Positions 8,527 to 16,209 of a stretch of 64,000 bases of DNA are shown piece after piece. The notes beneath the pieces were generated by a model that did no database searches, was not told the DNA's origin, and saw only the letters and a program-made list of their open reading frames with translations. The position numbers were made by a program, and so were the translations under genes. Numbering within the stretch: position 1 is the first letter of the stretch; every line of letters starts with the position of its first letter. This stretch comes from Paraburkholderia graminis C4D1M (lineage in GTDB: Bacteria; Pseudomonadota; Gammaproteobacteria; Burkholderiales; Burkholderiaceae), in contig NZ_ABLD01000002.1 of the NCBI RefSeq assembly GCF_000172415.1, forward strand, positions 124,001-188,000. Direction: 5' to 3'.

Positions 8527-9462
8527 TCACGCCGCCGCCGATGCACGCAGCCGATTGACCAACTGGTTGTCCTTGCCCTCTACGCGCGGCGTCAAGCGCA
8601 CATCGAACACGATTTCCTTGTACGCGTCAGTCTTGAGACCCAACGCCTCGCCGCCGGTCTTCTCCACCACATGGGGAATAAGTTCTTCGCGAGTCGCATA
8701 GGCGAAGTCGTCCCACATCAGCGGATCGCCTGCGATATTGATCTGCGTAGTGAGCTTGCGGTGTTGATCGCTAGTGACGAAGAAGTGCACATGCGCCGGA
8801 CGATTGCCGTGACGGCCGAGCGCGTCCAATAGTTGCTGCGTTGCGCCATGCGGCGGGCAGCCATAACCGACCGGCATCAAGGTGCGGAACTCATAGGTTC
8901 CGTCCGTACCGGTCTTTACTGCACCGCGCAAATTGAAGTCGCTCTGCGTCCCGGTCGGATCGAAGTGCGAATAGAAGCCTTTCGAATTCGCGTGCCAGCA
9001 CTCGACCACCGCACCCGCGACAGGTTCGCCATCGGGCCCAGTGACAGTGCCGCGAATGACTAGCGGGCCCGCTTCGTTGTCTGGATCGAGGTCGATTTTC
9101 GACACGCTATCGCGCACAGGCGCACCGGCCACATACAGCGGGCCTTCGATAGTACGGGGCGTGCCGCCGTCGAGTCTGGCTTGCCTGTCGGCAGCATCCA
9201 TGCGGATGTCCAGGTACTTTTCGAGGCCGAGACCAGCAGCAAGCAAGGCCGCTTCGCCGTCTCGTCCCAGCTTGTTGAAGTAGTTCACGCCAGTCCAGAT
9301 TTCATCCGGCGTCATGTCGAGATCGTCGATAGCCTTGAACAGGTCGCTTAGCAGGCGATGTGTGATCTGTCTCGCGCGCTTATCGCCGCTATCGCTATTG
9401 AGATTCGCGGCCGCCGTCAGCAGGTCTTGCACTTCCTGTGTTGCAAATACTTTGATACTCAT
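8527..9462 (-). CDS. catA: Catechol 1,2-dioxygenase
   Basis: Intradiol dioxygenase that opens catechol to cis,cis-muconate using a non-haem Fe(III). The 311-residue length is standard. The N-terminal helical domain (about 1-100) carries the linker helices used for dimerisation; the catalytic beta-sandwich follows. The iron ligands are visible and fall at the classical numbering: Tyr164 (GFYSHFD), Tyr200 (MPVGYGCPP), His224 and His226 (RPAHVHFF). It is the third gene of catB-catC-catA, 70 bases behind catC. It would receive catechol produced by the iac genes on the other strand. Confidence 0.96.
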   Translation of the reverse strand: MSIKVFATQEVQDLLTAAANLNSDSGDKRARQITHRLLSDLFKAIDDLDMTPDEIWTGVNYFNKLGRDGEAALLAAGLGLEKYLDIRMDAADRQARLDGGTPRTIEGPLYVAGAPVRDSVSKIDLDPDNEAGPLVIRGTVTGPDGEPVAGAVVECWHANSKGFYSHFDPTGTQSDFNLRGAVKTGTDGTYEFRTLMPVGYGCPPHGATQQLLDALGRHGNRPAHVHFFVTSDQHRKLTTQINIAGDPLMWDDFAYATREELIPHVVEKTGGEALGLKTDAYKEIVFDVRLTPRVEGKDNQLVNRLRASAAA

Positions 9463-9532
9463 GATTCTGCCTCCATGTTGTATTGGGAAAGCGGCGTGGG
9501 CGCGCGTCAGTACATCGCGCGCTTTGTCGGCC

Positions 9533-9823
9533 TCACGCGTCGCCGGTACGAACGGAAGAAGGATGACGGCACAACGGCGTGACGGAAATCTTCATATACG
9601 GATACAACGGCAAAGCCATCAGAATGTCGTGAAGCTCAGCGTTGCCTTCCACGTCGAACACGCTGTAGTTGGCGTACTCGCCTGCAATGCGCCAGATATG
9701 GCGCCACTTGCCACTACGCTGCAATTCCTGCGAATAACTCTTCTCGCGTGCTTTCAGTTCATTTGCCTTATCGGCCGGCATGTCGGGCGGAATGCTGACA
9801 TCCATGCGTACGTGGTAGAGCAT
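9533..9823 (-). CDS. catC: Muconolactone delta-isomerase
   Basis: Small cytosolic enzyme (96 residues, family-typical) that isomerises muconolactone to 3-oxoadipate enol-lactone. Family marks: MLYHVRMDVSIPPDMP at the start, the E/K-rich helix KAREKSYSQELQRSGKWRHIWRIAGEYAN, and LPLYPYMKISVTPLCRHPSS at the end. It follows catB by 24 bases and precedes catA, the common catBCA order of proteobacterial ortho-cleavage operons. No catD is seen in the window, so the enol-lactone must be handled elsewhere in the genome. Confidence 0.96.
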   Translation of the reverse strand: MLYHVRMDVSIPPDMPADKANELKAREKSYSQELQRSGKWRHIWRIAGEYANYSVFDVEGNAELHDILMALPLYPYMKISVTPLCRHPSSVRTGDA

Positions 9824-9847
9824 TGTTCTCTCTCACTCTTTAGGGAA

Positions 9848-10984
9848 TTACTGTGTGACCTTCTCGGAGCCATCGCGCGTAAAGCGCTTTATCCTGTCTT
9901 TGTCCAGTTCGATGCCGAGGCCGGGACCATCCGGCACGGTCAATTCGAAATCGCTGTAATCGAGCGGCTTTACGAGAATTTCCTCGGTAATCAGCAACGG
10001 ACCGAAGAGCTCGGTTCCCCATTGCAGATTCGGAATGCTCGCAAACAGATGCGCCGATGCAATCGTGCCGACCGCGCCTTCGAGCATCGTGCCGCCATAA
10101 AGCTCGATACCGGCTGCGTCCGCAATGGCGGCGACACGCTGCGCCGCGAATAGTCCGCCGCTCTGTTCTATCTTGATCGCGAATACATCGGCGCCCTCGT
10201 TCTTCGCAATGTCGAAAGCGCTCTGCGGGCCTTGGAGTACTTCGTCGGCCATCAATGCAACAGGAAAGCGACGCATTAGCCGCTTCAGCGCTGCCGCGGA
10301 GTTCACCGGTTGCTCGACCAGTTCGCATCCGGCATCGGCGAGTGCAGGAATAGCCCACGCCGCCTGCGTTTCGCTCCACGCCATATTGACGTCGACGCGC
10401 ACTGCGCCGCGATCCCCCAATGCTTTCTTGATGCGCGCTACGTGTCCGATATCCACCCTGGGATCTCTTGCGCCGATCTTTAACTTGAACGTCTTATGCC
10501 GACGTAATTCGAGCATCTTCTCCGCTTCCGCGATGTCCTTTTCGGTGCTTCCCGAAGCGAGCGTCCATGCAACCGGCAGACGATCGCGGCAACGCCCGCC
10601 GAGCAGTTCGCTGACCGGCACGCCAAGACGCCGTCCATGCGCATCGAGCAACGCTGTTTCGACGGCGCTCTTCGCGAAGTGATTCACTTTGACGAGCTTA
10701 CTCAAGTGAACCATTAATGCCTGAACACGCGAGGCGTCTTTGCCGATCATCGCGGGGCCCAGGTATGCGTCGATTGCTAGCTTCATCGACTCCGGGCTTT
10801 CAGGTCCATACGCCATGCCGGCAATCGTCGTCCCTTCGCCAGTACCGACATTGCCGTCGCTGCAATAGATCGTCACGAGCATCAGCGTCTGGCCGTGCAT
10901 GGTGCCGACTGACAGCTTGTGCGGCCGGATCGTCGGCAAGTCGACGAGGCGCGTTTCGATACGTTCGATTGTCGGTTGAGTCAT
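9848..10984 (-). CDS. catB: Muconate cycloisomerase
   Basis: Enolase-superfamily enzyme (378 residues) that converts cis,cis-muconate to muconolactone. Visible are the KxK catalytic lysines in TFKLKIG, the metal ligands in VDVNMAW, LVEQPV and MADEVLQ, and the C-terminal GGTMLEGAVGT loop of the muconate subgroup. The ATG at 10984 (MTQPTIERIETRL) is preferred over a TTG two codons upstream. First gene of the catBCA operon. No catR-type LysR gene is adjacent: the neighbour across the 284-base divergent gap is a transporter. Control therefore probably comes from one of the LysR genes further right. Confidence 0.95.
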   Translation of the reverse strand: MTQPTIERIETRLVDLPTIRPHKLSVGTMHGQTLMLVTIYCSDGNVGTGEGTTIAGMAYGPESPESMKLAIDAYLGPAMIGKDASRVQALMVHLSKLVKVNHFAKSAVETALLDAHGRRLGVPVSELLGGRCRDRLPVAWTLASGSTEKDIAEAEKMLELRRHKTFKLKIGARDPRVDIGHVARIKKALGDRGAVRVDVNMAWSETQAAWAIPALADAGCELVEQPVNSAAALKRLMRRFPVALMADEVLQGPQSAFDIAKNEGADVFAIKIEQSGGLFAAQRVAAIADAAGIELYGGTMLEGAVGTIASAHLFASIPNLQWGTELFGPLLITEEILVKPLDYSDFELTVPDGPGLGIELDKDRIKRFTRDGSEKVTQ

Positions 10985-11154
10985 GGCCAATGAAGTGAAC
11001 TGATAGCTGCGTCACAAGGTAAGGTCGCCCGCAACGCCGGTCAAATAAATCAATATCGCGCGCCGCATCCATATCGCTGATTTGCCTATTAATGCCGAGG
11101 GTTTTCACGGACAGCTCATGCACCGAATTCATATCGCGCATTTTTGGCTCGAAT

Positions 11155-11182
11155 TTGACCGGTGTCATGGCGGCTTATATCG
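11155..11182 (+). promoter_or_regulatory. Candidate sigma70 promoter for the first plus-strand iac block
   Basis: TTGACC, 16 bases, then TATATC, about 90 bases upstream of the transporter start at 11269, inside the divergent gap shared with catB. The -35 is preceded by GAATTTGACC, similar to the CGATTTGACG seen upstream of two other genes of the cluster. Candidate from inspection only. Confidence 0.35.
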
Positions 11183-11268
11183 TTCGACGCATGCCGTTTC
11201 CGTGTCGATTGAAAGCGCCGCGCCGTCTTCGAGCAATTTGAAGCGGGTTAAAAACCTTCGTTATCCGA

Positions 11269-12633
11269 ATGACTATGAACCCTGACGCCGTGAATCCCGA
11301 TCTGAGCGCGCCGACGCTCGCCGCGAGGCCCGCACCTCGCGGCGTGAGCAACGTGCAGCGCGCCGTCACGACTGCCGTGCTTGGGCAGATCCTCGAGTGG
11401 TACGACTTTTTCCTTTACGGCACCGCTGCGGCGCTCGTCTTCGGCAAGCTGTTCTTTCCTGTCGGCACCGATCCGTTGACCGGCACCATTGCTGCATTTG
11501 GCGGCTTTACCGTGGGCTTCATCGCACGGCCGATAGGCGGCGTACTGTGCGGCCATATCGGCGACCGCTACGGCCGCAAGGTCGTGATGATGCTCACGCT
11601 TCTCACGATGGGCTCGGCCACGATGCTCATGGGACTGTTACCCACATATCACCAGATCGGTATCGCAGCGCCGGTGCTGCTCGTGCTGTTGCGCATCTTG
11701 CAGGGGCTCGCGGCGGGCGGCGAATGGAGCGGCAGCATTCTGCTCATCCACGAGAACGCGCCGCAATCGAGGCGCGGCGCGCTCGCCGCGTGGAGCCCAT
11801 GCGGCGCCGCGCTTGGTTTTGTGCTGTCGACCGCTGCGTTCCTGCTCGTCCAGAATCTTCCGTCCGGCGACTTCCAGAGCTGGGGCTGGCGCATACCGTT
11901 CGTCGCGAGCGCGGCACTCGTCGCACTCGGCTTGTGGATGCGCCGGTCGGTCGGCGAAAGCGCCGCCTTCGCGGAAGTCAAGGCGACGCGCCACGCAAGC
12001 CGGATGCCGGTGATCGAAGTCCTCAAGCAATGTCCGCGTGAAGTGCTCACCGTGTTCGGCCTGCGTTTCGGCGAAGGCGGCGCGTCGTACATCTTCTTCG
12101 CGTTCTCTATAGCGTACGGACAGTTCCTCGGCATCAAGTCGAGCTGGATTCTGGCTGGTCTCACGATCTCCATGCTGCTGATGATTCCGGTCTCGCTGCT
12201 GTCCGGCCACATCACCGATAAGGTCGGGCGCAAGCCGGTCTACCTCGTGGGCGCCATCGCGATGGTGCTGGTCGCATGGCCTTACTTCTCGCTGTTGGGC
12301 TCGGGCGAATACTGGAAGGTCATCGCCGCGCTGCTGCTGGCGAACAGCCTCACGCTGGGCATTCTGGAAGGCGCACAGCCTGCCTTCATCAGCGAAATGC
12401 TGCCGGTGCATTTGCGCTTCTCGGGACTTGGCATTGGCCGCGAGTTGTCCTCGGTACTCGGCGGCGGTCTCTCGCCGATGATCGCGACCGCGATGCTGGC
12501 TCACTATCGCAGCGCCGTGCCGGTTGCGATCTATCTCGGCGGCCTGGGCATCGTCACCGTGATTGCGACGCTGCTCGCGCGCGAGACCTATCCCAAAGCG
12601 ATGCGCCGCGCCGCGCATCAGCGATCCGAATGA
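11269..12633 (+). CDS. MFS metabolite:H+ symporter, candidate indole-3-acetate importer
   Basis: Twelve-TM MHS-family transporter of 454 residues: ILEWYDFFLYGTAAAL in TM1, GHIGDRYGRK after TM2, AAGGEWSGS in TM5, HLRFSGLGIGREL in the second half. It is the first gene of the plus-strand iac block, and its stop (TGA 12631-12633) lies 32 bases before iacA. Similar transporters accompany the iac genes of Paraburkholderia, so uptake of IAA or a related indole acid is likely. The start can be 11269 or the ATG at 11275; neither has a strong ribosome site. Confidence 0.88.
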   Translation: MTMNPDAVNPDLSAPTLAARPAPRGVSNVQRAVTTAVLGQILEWYDFFLYGTAAALVFGKLFFPVGTDPLTGTIAAFGGFTVGFIARPIGGVLCGHIGDRYGRKVVMMLTLLTMGSATMLMGLLPTYHQIGIAAPVLLVLLRILQGLAAGGEWSGSILLIHENAPQSRRGALAAWSPCGAALGFVLSTAAFLLVQNLPSGDFQSWGWRIPFVASAALVALGLWMRRSVGESAAFAEVKATRHASRMPVIEVLKQCPREVLTVFGLRFGEGGASYIFFAFSIAYGQFLGIKSSWILAGLTISMLLMIPVSLLSGHITDKVGRKPVYLVGAIAMVLVAWPYFSLLGSGEYWKVIAALLLANSLTLGILEGAQPAFISEMLPVHLRFSGLGIGRELSSVLGGGLSPMIATAMLAHYRSAVPVAIYLGGLGIVTVIATLLARETYPKAMRRAAHQRSE

Positions 12634-12665
12634 CGCATCACTTCATTGACCAAGAGGTACTTCGC

Positions 12666-13880
12666 ATGCAAGCCCTTCATAGCGGATCGATTAGCCGATC
12701 GATTAGCGAATCGATTATCGACTCGCAGAACGACTACCCCGAATACGCCGCGCCCCTTTCGCTCGACGCGCTGATCGACGAGGTCGAGCTCCGCCGCGAT
12801 GAATTCGATGCACTCTCGCATGTGCCGCGCGATATGGTCGCCAAGATGAAACGCGCAGGCATTTTTCGCGCGAGTACGCCGAAGCGTTTCGGCGGCGACG
12901 CACTGCCGCCGCCGCGCTTCCTCGAAATGCTCGAACGCATCGCCATTGCCGATGGATCTACCGCGTGGGTCGCCGCGTTCGGCTCGGCCAACACCTATCT
13001 CGCGTCATTGCCCGTTGAAACGCAGGCGGAAATCTATGCGTCCGGTCCCGATCAGGTTTTTGCCGGCGGGCTTTATCCGCTGCAAAAAGCCGAGCGCCTG
13101 GAAGGCGGTTACCGCGTGTCCGGGCAATGGCGCTTCGCGAGCGGTTGCAAGGGCGCGGACTGGATCGGCGTCGGCATCGGCGGCGCTCCCGCCGGCGCAG
13201 ACGATAAAAACGCGGGTAAGCCGTTCACCGCGGTGTTTCCTGCGAGCGAAGTCGAAATCGTCGAGAACTGGAACGTGGTCGGCATGCAGGGCACCGGCAG
13301 TCACGACTTGCGCCTGAAGGACAAGTACGTCGACGAGCGATGGACCTTCGTTCGCGGCGGCGTCGCGCTGATCGACGAGCCGTTGTATCGCTACCCTGCC
13401 GTCAGCTATCAGGCGCAGGTGCATGCCGCCGTCAACGTCGGCCTCGCGCGCGCGGCGCTCGATCTGCTGGCAGGCATGTCCGGCGTGACGAAGACCACCA
13501 CGGGCGCGCCGCGTCTCGCCGACCGCGCCTACTATCGCTCCGGCCTCGCGCAAGCGGAAGCGCAGTGGCGCAGCGCCCGCGCGTTTTTCCTCGACGCCGC
13601 GGAAGCATCGTGGCGCACCGTGCTCGCAGGCGACCCCGTGCTGCCCGCAGAAGCGAACCTGCTACGCCTGTCAGCGACGCACGCGGCGCATACGTGTGCC
13701 GACATCGTGATGCAGGCGTACAAGATGGCGGGCGTTGGCGCGATCTACCGGGAGAGCCGCATGCAACGGCTCGTGCGCGATTCGATCGTCGTGACGCAGC
13801 ACGCGTTCCTCGGCGAAGGGACTTACGACGCATCGGGAGCCGTCTTCGTCGGCATTCCGCCTGTGACGCCGTATCCCTGA
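12666..13880 (+). CDS. iacA: Indole-3-acetate monooxygenase (acyl-CoA dehydrogenase-like, flavin-dependent)
   Basis: Two-component flavin monooxygenase of the acyl-CoA dehydrogenase fold (HsaA/HpaB-like; 404 residues). It starts IAA breakdown by oxidising the indole ring to 2-hydroxy-/2-oxo-indole-3-acetate, using reduced flavin from IacG. Visible: an N-terminal helical domain, GSTAWVAAFGSANTYLA, the beta-domain with SGQWRFASGCKGADW, and a C-terminal four-helix domain ending VGAIYRESRMQRLVRDSIVVTQHAF. The ATG at 12666 has AGAGGT 7 bases upstream; an in-frame ATG at 12630 overlaps the previous stop but lacks such a site. The gene context with iacG, iacC-F, iacH and iacE supports IacA over a general phenol hydroxylase. 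Confidence 0.88.
   Translation: MQALHSGSISRSISESIIDSQNDYPEYAAPLSLDALIDEVELRRDEFDALSHVPRDMVAKMKRAGIFRASTPKRFGGDALPPPRFLEMLERIAIADGSTAWVAAFGSANTYLASLPVETQAEIYASGPDQVFAGGLYPLQKAERLEGGYRVSGQWRFASGCKGADWIGVGIGGAPAGADDKNAGKPFTAVFPASEVEIVENWNVVGMQGTGSHDLRLKDKYVDERWTFVRGGVALIDEPLYRYPAVSYQAQVHAAVNVGLARAALDLLAGMSGVTKTTTGAPRLADRAYYRSGLAQAEAQWRSARAFFLDAAEASWRTVLAGDPVLPAEANLLRLSATHAAHTCADIVMQAYKMAGVGAIYRESRMQRLVRDSIVVTQHAFLGEGTYDASGAVFVGIPPVTPYP
12685..12720 (+). repeat. Three tandem 12-bp repeats at the start of iacA
   Basis: GATCGATTAGCC, GATCGATTAGCG and AATCGATTATCG follow one another directly, giving SISR-SISE-SIID in the protein from residue 8. The tract is in frame and in a poorly conserved N-terminal tail, so copy number could vary without breaking the gene. 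Confidence 0.85.
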
Positions 13881-13901
13881 GCCGTGAGAGGAGCGATGGC
13901 C

Positions 13902-14405
13902 ATGACGCACGACGAACAACGCACGCAGTTCCGCAACGCGATGGCGAGCCTCGCGGCGGCGGTCAACGTGATCACCACCGACGGTCCGCACGGCAGATGC
14001 GGCATCACCGCGAGCGCCGTGTGTTCGGTGACGGACTCGCCGCCGACCATGCTGATCTGCATCAATCAGTCAAGTTATGTGCACGACGTGCTGCACGGCA
14101 ACGGCCGCGTAGGCATCAACGTGCTGGGCGCGCAAGGCCAGGAGCCGGCGCGCGTGTTCGCGGGCATGACCGGTTGCTCGATGCAAGCGCGCTTCGATCA
14201 ATGCGCGTGGCACGCGGGCCGCCTTGCGGTCCCCGTGCTCGACGATGCAATCGCCACGCTGGAAGGCACGATCATCGACAGCAAAACGATGGGCTCGCAC
14301 TCCGTGATCTTCGTGCGGATCGAGCATATCGATCTGTGCGGCGAAAGCAACGGCCTCGTCTACTTCGGCAGACGATTCCACCAGCTCACAGGCGAGGCGG
14401 CATGA
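13902..14405 (+). CDS. iacG: Flavin reductase component for IacA
   Basis: FMN-binding split-barrel flavin reductase (HpaC/ActVB-like, 167 residues). Residues such as VNVITTDGPHGRCGITASAVCSVTDSPPTMLICIN, here spanning roughly 21-55, form the flavin pocket typical of the family. The GSHSVIFVRIEHI strand near the end is also conserved. It supplies reduced flavin to the monooxygenase IacA encoded 21 bases upstream. The ATG at 13902 is preferred because AGAGGAG lies 8 bases before it; an ATG at 13896 is too close. Its stop overlaps the start of the next gene (ATGA). Confidence 0.88.
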   Translation: MTHDEQRTQFRNAMASLAAAVNVITTDGPHGRCGITASAVCSVTDSPPTMLICINQSSYVHDVLHGNGRVGINVLGAQGQEPARVFAGMTGCSMQARFDQCAWHAGRLAVPVLDDAIATLEGTIIDSKTMGSHSVIFVRIEHIDLCGESNGLVYFGRRFHQLTGEAA

Positions 14406-15097
14406 CGATGCAAGTTTGCCTTTTCCTGATCGGCGCGCCGCGCATGCAGCCGCTGCTTGACGGCGCCGCGCTGCAACGGGCGGCGGAAGGCATCGAAGGT
14501 CTGAGCAGGCTCATCGTTCACGAACCGCTCGAACAGCGCGTCGACCCGCGCATCGCGGCCTCGAGCGATGCGCCGTCGACCGTACTGCAGTGGTACTTCG
14601 ACGATCTTGCGCCGCTCGAAGCCGCCTGCGCGGAAGACGGCGCGATTCATCGCGCGTTGCAGGCTGCGGCACATCACGCATTGAGCCGGCAATCGTTCGC
14701 GCAGCAGGTCATGGCGGTTCGCACGCACAAACGCACCGCGCGACTCGACGCCGAGCGCTGCACCTATCTGGTCGCCTACGAAGGCATCGCCGAGAACTAC
14801 AACGCGTGGCTTTCGCATTACCTGGAACATCATCCGCCATTGATGCTGCAACTGCCGGCGCTGCGTGAGCTGGAAATCTACACGCGCCTCGACAGCAGAA
14901 GCGGCTTGCCTTTTGCCCAAGCCAATGCGATGCAGCGCAACAAGGTCGTATTCGACGATGCCTCCGCACTCGCGACCGCGCTTGCCTCTCCGGTTCGCGA
15001 CGCGATGCGCCGCGACTTCCACGCGCTGCCGCCTTTCACGGGCGCGACGCCGCATTTTGCAATGCGCAGCAACTACGGTAATCTCGGGACACACTGA
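14402..15097 (+). CDS. EthD-like (dimeric alpha/beta barrel) protein in iac block
   Basis: Protein of 231 residues with no signal peptide. It seems to hold two ferredoxin-like halves: MQVCLFLIGAPRM..LQWYFDDL in the first, and TYLVAYEGIAENYNAWLSHYLEHHPPLM..LRELEIYTRL in the second. The second half resembles EthD-type dimeric barrels, with MQRNKVVFDDASAL echoing the same pattern. It overlaps iacG by ATGA and ends 48 bases before a LysR gene, so it belongs to the operon. Paraburkholderia iac clusters contain an extra gene of unknown function called iacY that is needed for growth on IAA; this may be its counterpart, but I cannot confirm that from sequence alone. Confidence 0.7.
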   Translation: MTMQVCLFLIGAPRMQPLLDGAALQRAAEGIEGLSRLIVHEPLEQRVDPRIAASSDAPSTVLQWYFDDLAPLEAACAEDGAIHRALQAAAHHALSRQSFAQQVMAVRTHKRTARLDAERCTYLVAYEGIAENYNAWLSHYLEHHPPLMLQLPALRELEIYTRLDSRSGLPFAQANAMQRNKVVFDDASALATALASPVRDAMRRDFHALPPFTGATPHFAMRSNYGNLGTH

Positions 15098-15145
15098 CCG
15101 GCGTCGCGAGATGCGCGTTGCCCCCTTTGTCCGCGAGCGAAGCGC

Positions 15146-16066
15146 ATGACCAAGCCGCATGTCGGCATCGCCGATCTGAACCTGCTGCGCGTTTTCCTTG
15201 CGATCTGGGATCTGCGCAGCCTCACTGCCGCCGGTGATCGCCTGGGTTTGACGCAGCCGGCCGTGAGCCATGCGCTGCGTCGTCTGCGAAATCTTTTCGA
15301 AGACCCGCTGTTTCTGCGCACGCCCGGCGGCATGGTGCCCACCGATGCCGCCTACCGCCTTTATCCGCCGCTCGCCCAGGCGTTCGCGATCATCAACGAC
15401 GCGGTGCAGCAGCTCGCGAAGTTCGACCCCGCCACGGCGCAGCGCGTGTTTCGCGTGTCGATGTCCGACATGTCGGAGTTTTATTTTCTGCCGCCGCTCG
15501 TTTCGATGCTGGATCGCGAGGCGCGCGGCATTCGCATCGAAGTGGCGAATATCCCTGTTCAATCGGTTAGCGCCGCGATGCGCGCCGGCGAGATCGACCT
15601 GGCGCTCGGCTATGTGCCCGGACTCGACGCAGGCTGCGTGAGCCAGACGCTGTTCGTCGACGAACATGTGTGCGTGGTGCGCGCGGGTCATCCACTGCGT
15701 AAGGCGAAGCCGACACGCGAAGACCTCGCCGCGCTGCGCTACGTCTATGCGACCACCAACGCGACCGGGCACCGCATGGTCGAGCAGTGGCTCGACGAAC
15801 TCGACGTCAAGCGCGAGGTCGTCGTGCGACTGCCGCATTTCGTCGTCGCGCCGGAGATCGTGATGAACACCGACCTCGCCGTGATCTTTCCGAAGAGCAT
15901 CGCGCGCCGGTTCAATCGCGGCAAGGCGTTCCGCGTGCTGCCGTTGCCGTTCTCGCTGCCGCCGATCGAAATCAAGGTGCATTCGCATACGCAGTCCGCG
16001 TCGGACCCCGGCATTGCCTGGCTGCGGGACGCGCTGTTCGCGATGTTCCATCAGCCGCAAGCCTGA
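15146..16066 (+). CDS. LysR-family transcriptional regulator
   Basis: LysR-type regulator of 306 residues. Winged helix at about 10-68 (LNLLRVFLAIWDLRSLTAAGDRLGLTQPAVSHALRRLR in pieces), effector-binding domain from about 95 to the end. It is of the NodD/NahR/LinR-like subgroup (DLNLLRVF..., RVFRVSMSDMSEFYFLPPLVS). Unusually it is transcribed with the catabolic genes it sits among, between the EthD-like gene and a second transporter. Likely effector: IAA or a breakdown product. With the reversed LysR at 18541 it takes the place of the MarR-type IacR known from Pseudomonas iac clusters, which is not seen in this block. Confidence 0.88.
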   Translation: MTKPHVGIADLNLLRVFLAIWDLRSLTAAGDRLGLTQPAVSHALRRLRNLFEDPLFLRTPGGMVPTDAAYRLYPPLAQAFAIINDAVQQLAKFDPATAQRVFRVSMSDMSEFYFLPPLVSMLDREARGIRIEVANIPVQSVSAAMRAGEIDLALGYVPGLDAGCVSQTLFVDEHVCVVRAGHPLRKAKPTREDLAALRYVYATTNATGHRMVEQWLDELDVKREVVVRLPHFVVAPEIVMNTDLAVIFPKSIARRFNRGKAFRVLPLPFSLPPIEIKVHSHTQSASDPGIAWLRDALFAMFHQPQA

Positions 16067-16121
16067 CGCCCGGGGCCCGCCCGGACTATTTGCCGCGCTG
16101 ATATGCCCCGCCCTTTTCGGC

Positions 16122-16155
16122 CGATTTGACGCAGTTATCCGGCGCTTTGAAACTG
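16122..16155 (+). promoter_or_regulatory. Shared promoter-like motif upstream of the second iac transporter
   Basis: CGATTTGACGCA followed after 15 bases by GAAACTG. The same layout (CGATTTGACGCA, 15 bases, GAGACTG) occurs at 19511 upstream of iacC. TTGACG looks like a -35; the second block sits where a -10 would be but is not a good -10, so it may be part of an activator-dependent promoter or an operator half-site. Confidence 0.45.
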
Positions 16156-16209
16156 TCCGCTATGCGAAGCCCGAGAGGCGCGCGCCACCTACCTACCCAG
16201 CGAGCAGAC

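Noticed and set aside
10985..11268. A catR-type LysR gene divergent from catB
   Set aside because: The gap of 284 bases has no LysR frame; the next gene is a transporter. The LysR genes at 15146 and 18541 are the only candidates nearby.
12630..12665. ATG at 12630 as the start of iacA, overlapping the transporter stop
   Set aside because: In frame and coupled, but no ribosome site; the ATG at 12666 has AGAGGT at ideal spacing. It cannot be fully excluded.
14360..16060. 566-codon minus-strand open frame across the EthD-like and LysR genes
   Set aside because: Antisense to two well-supported genes; composition is arginine/histidine-rich and matches no family. High GC makes long shadow frames common.
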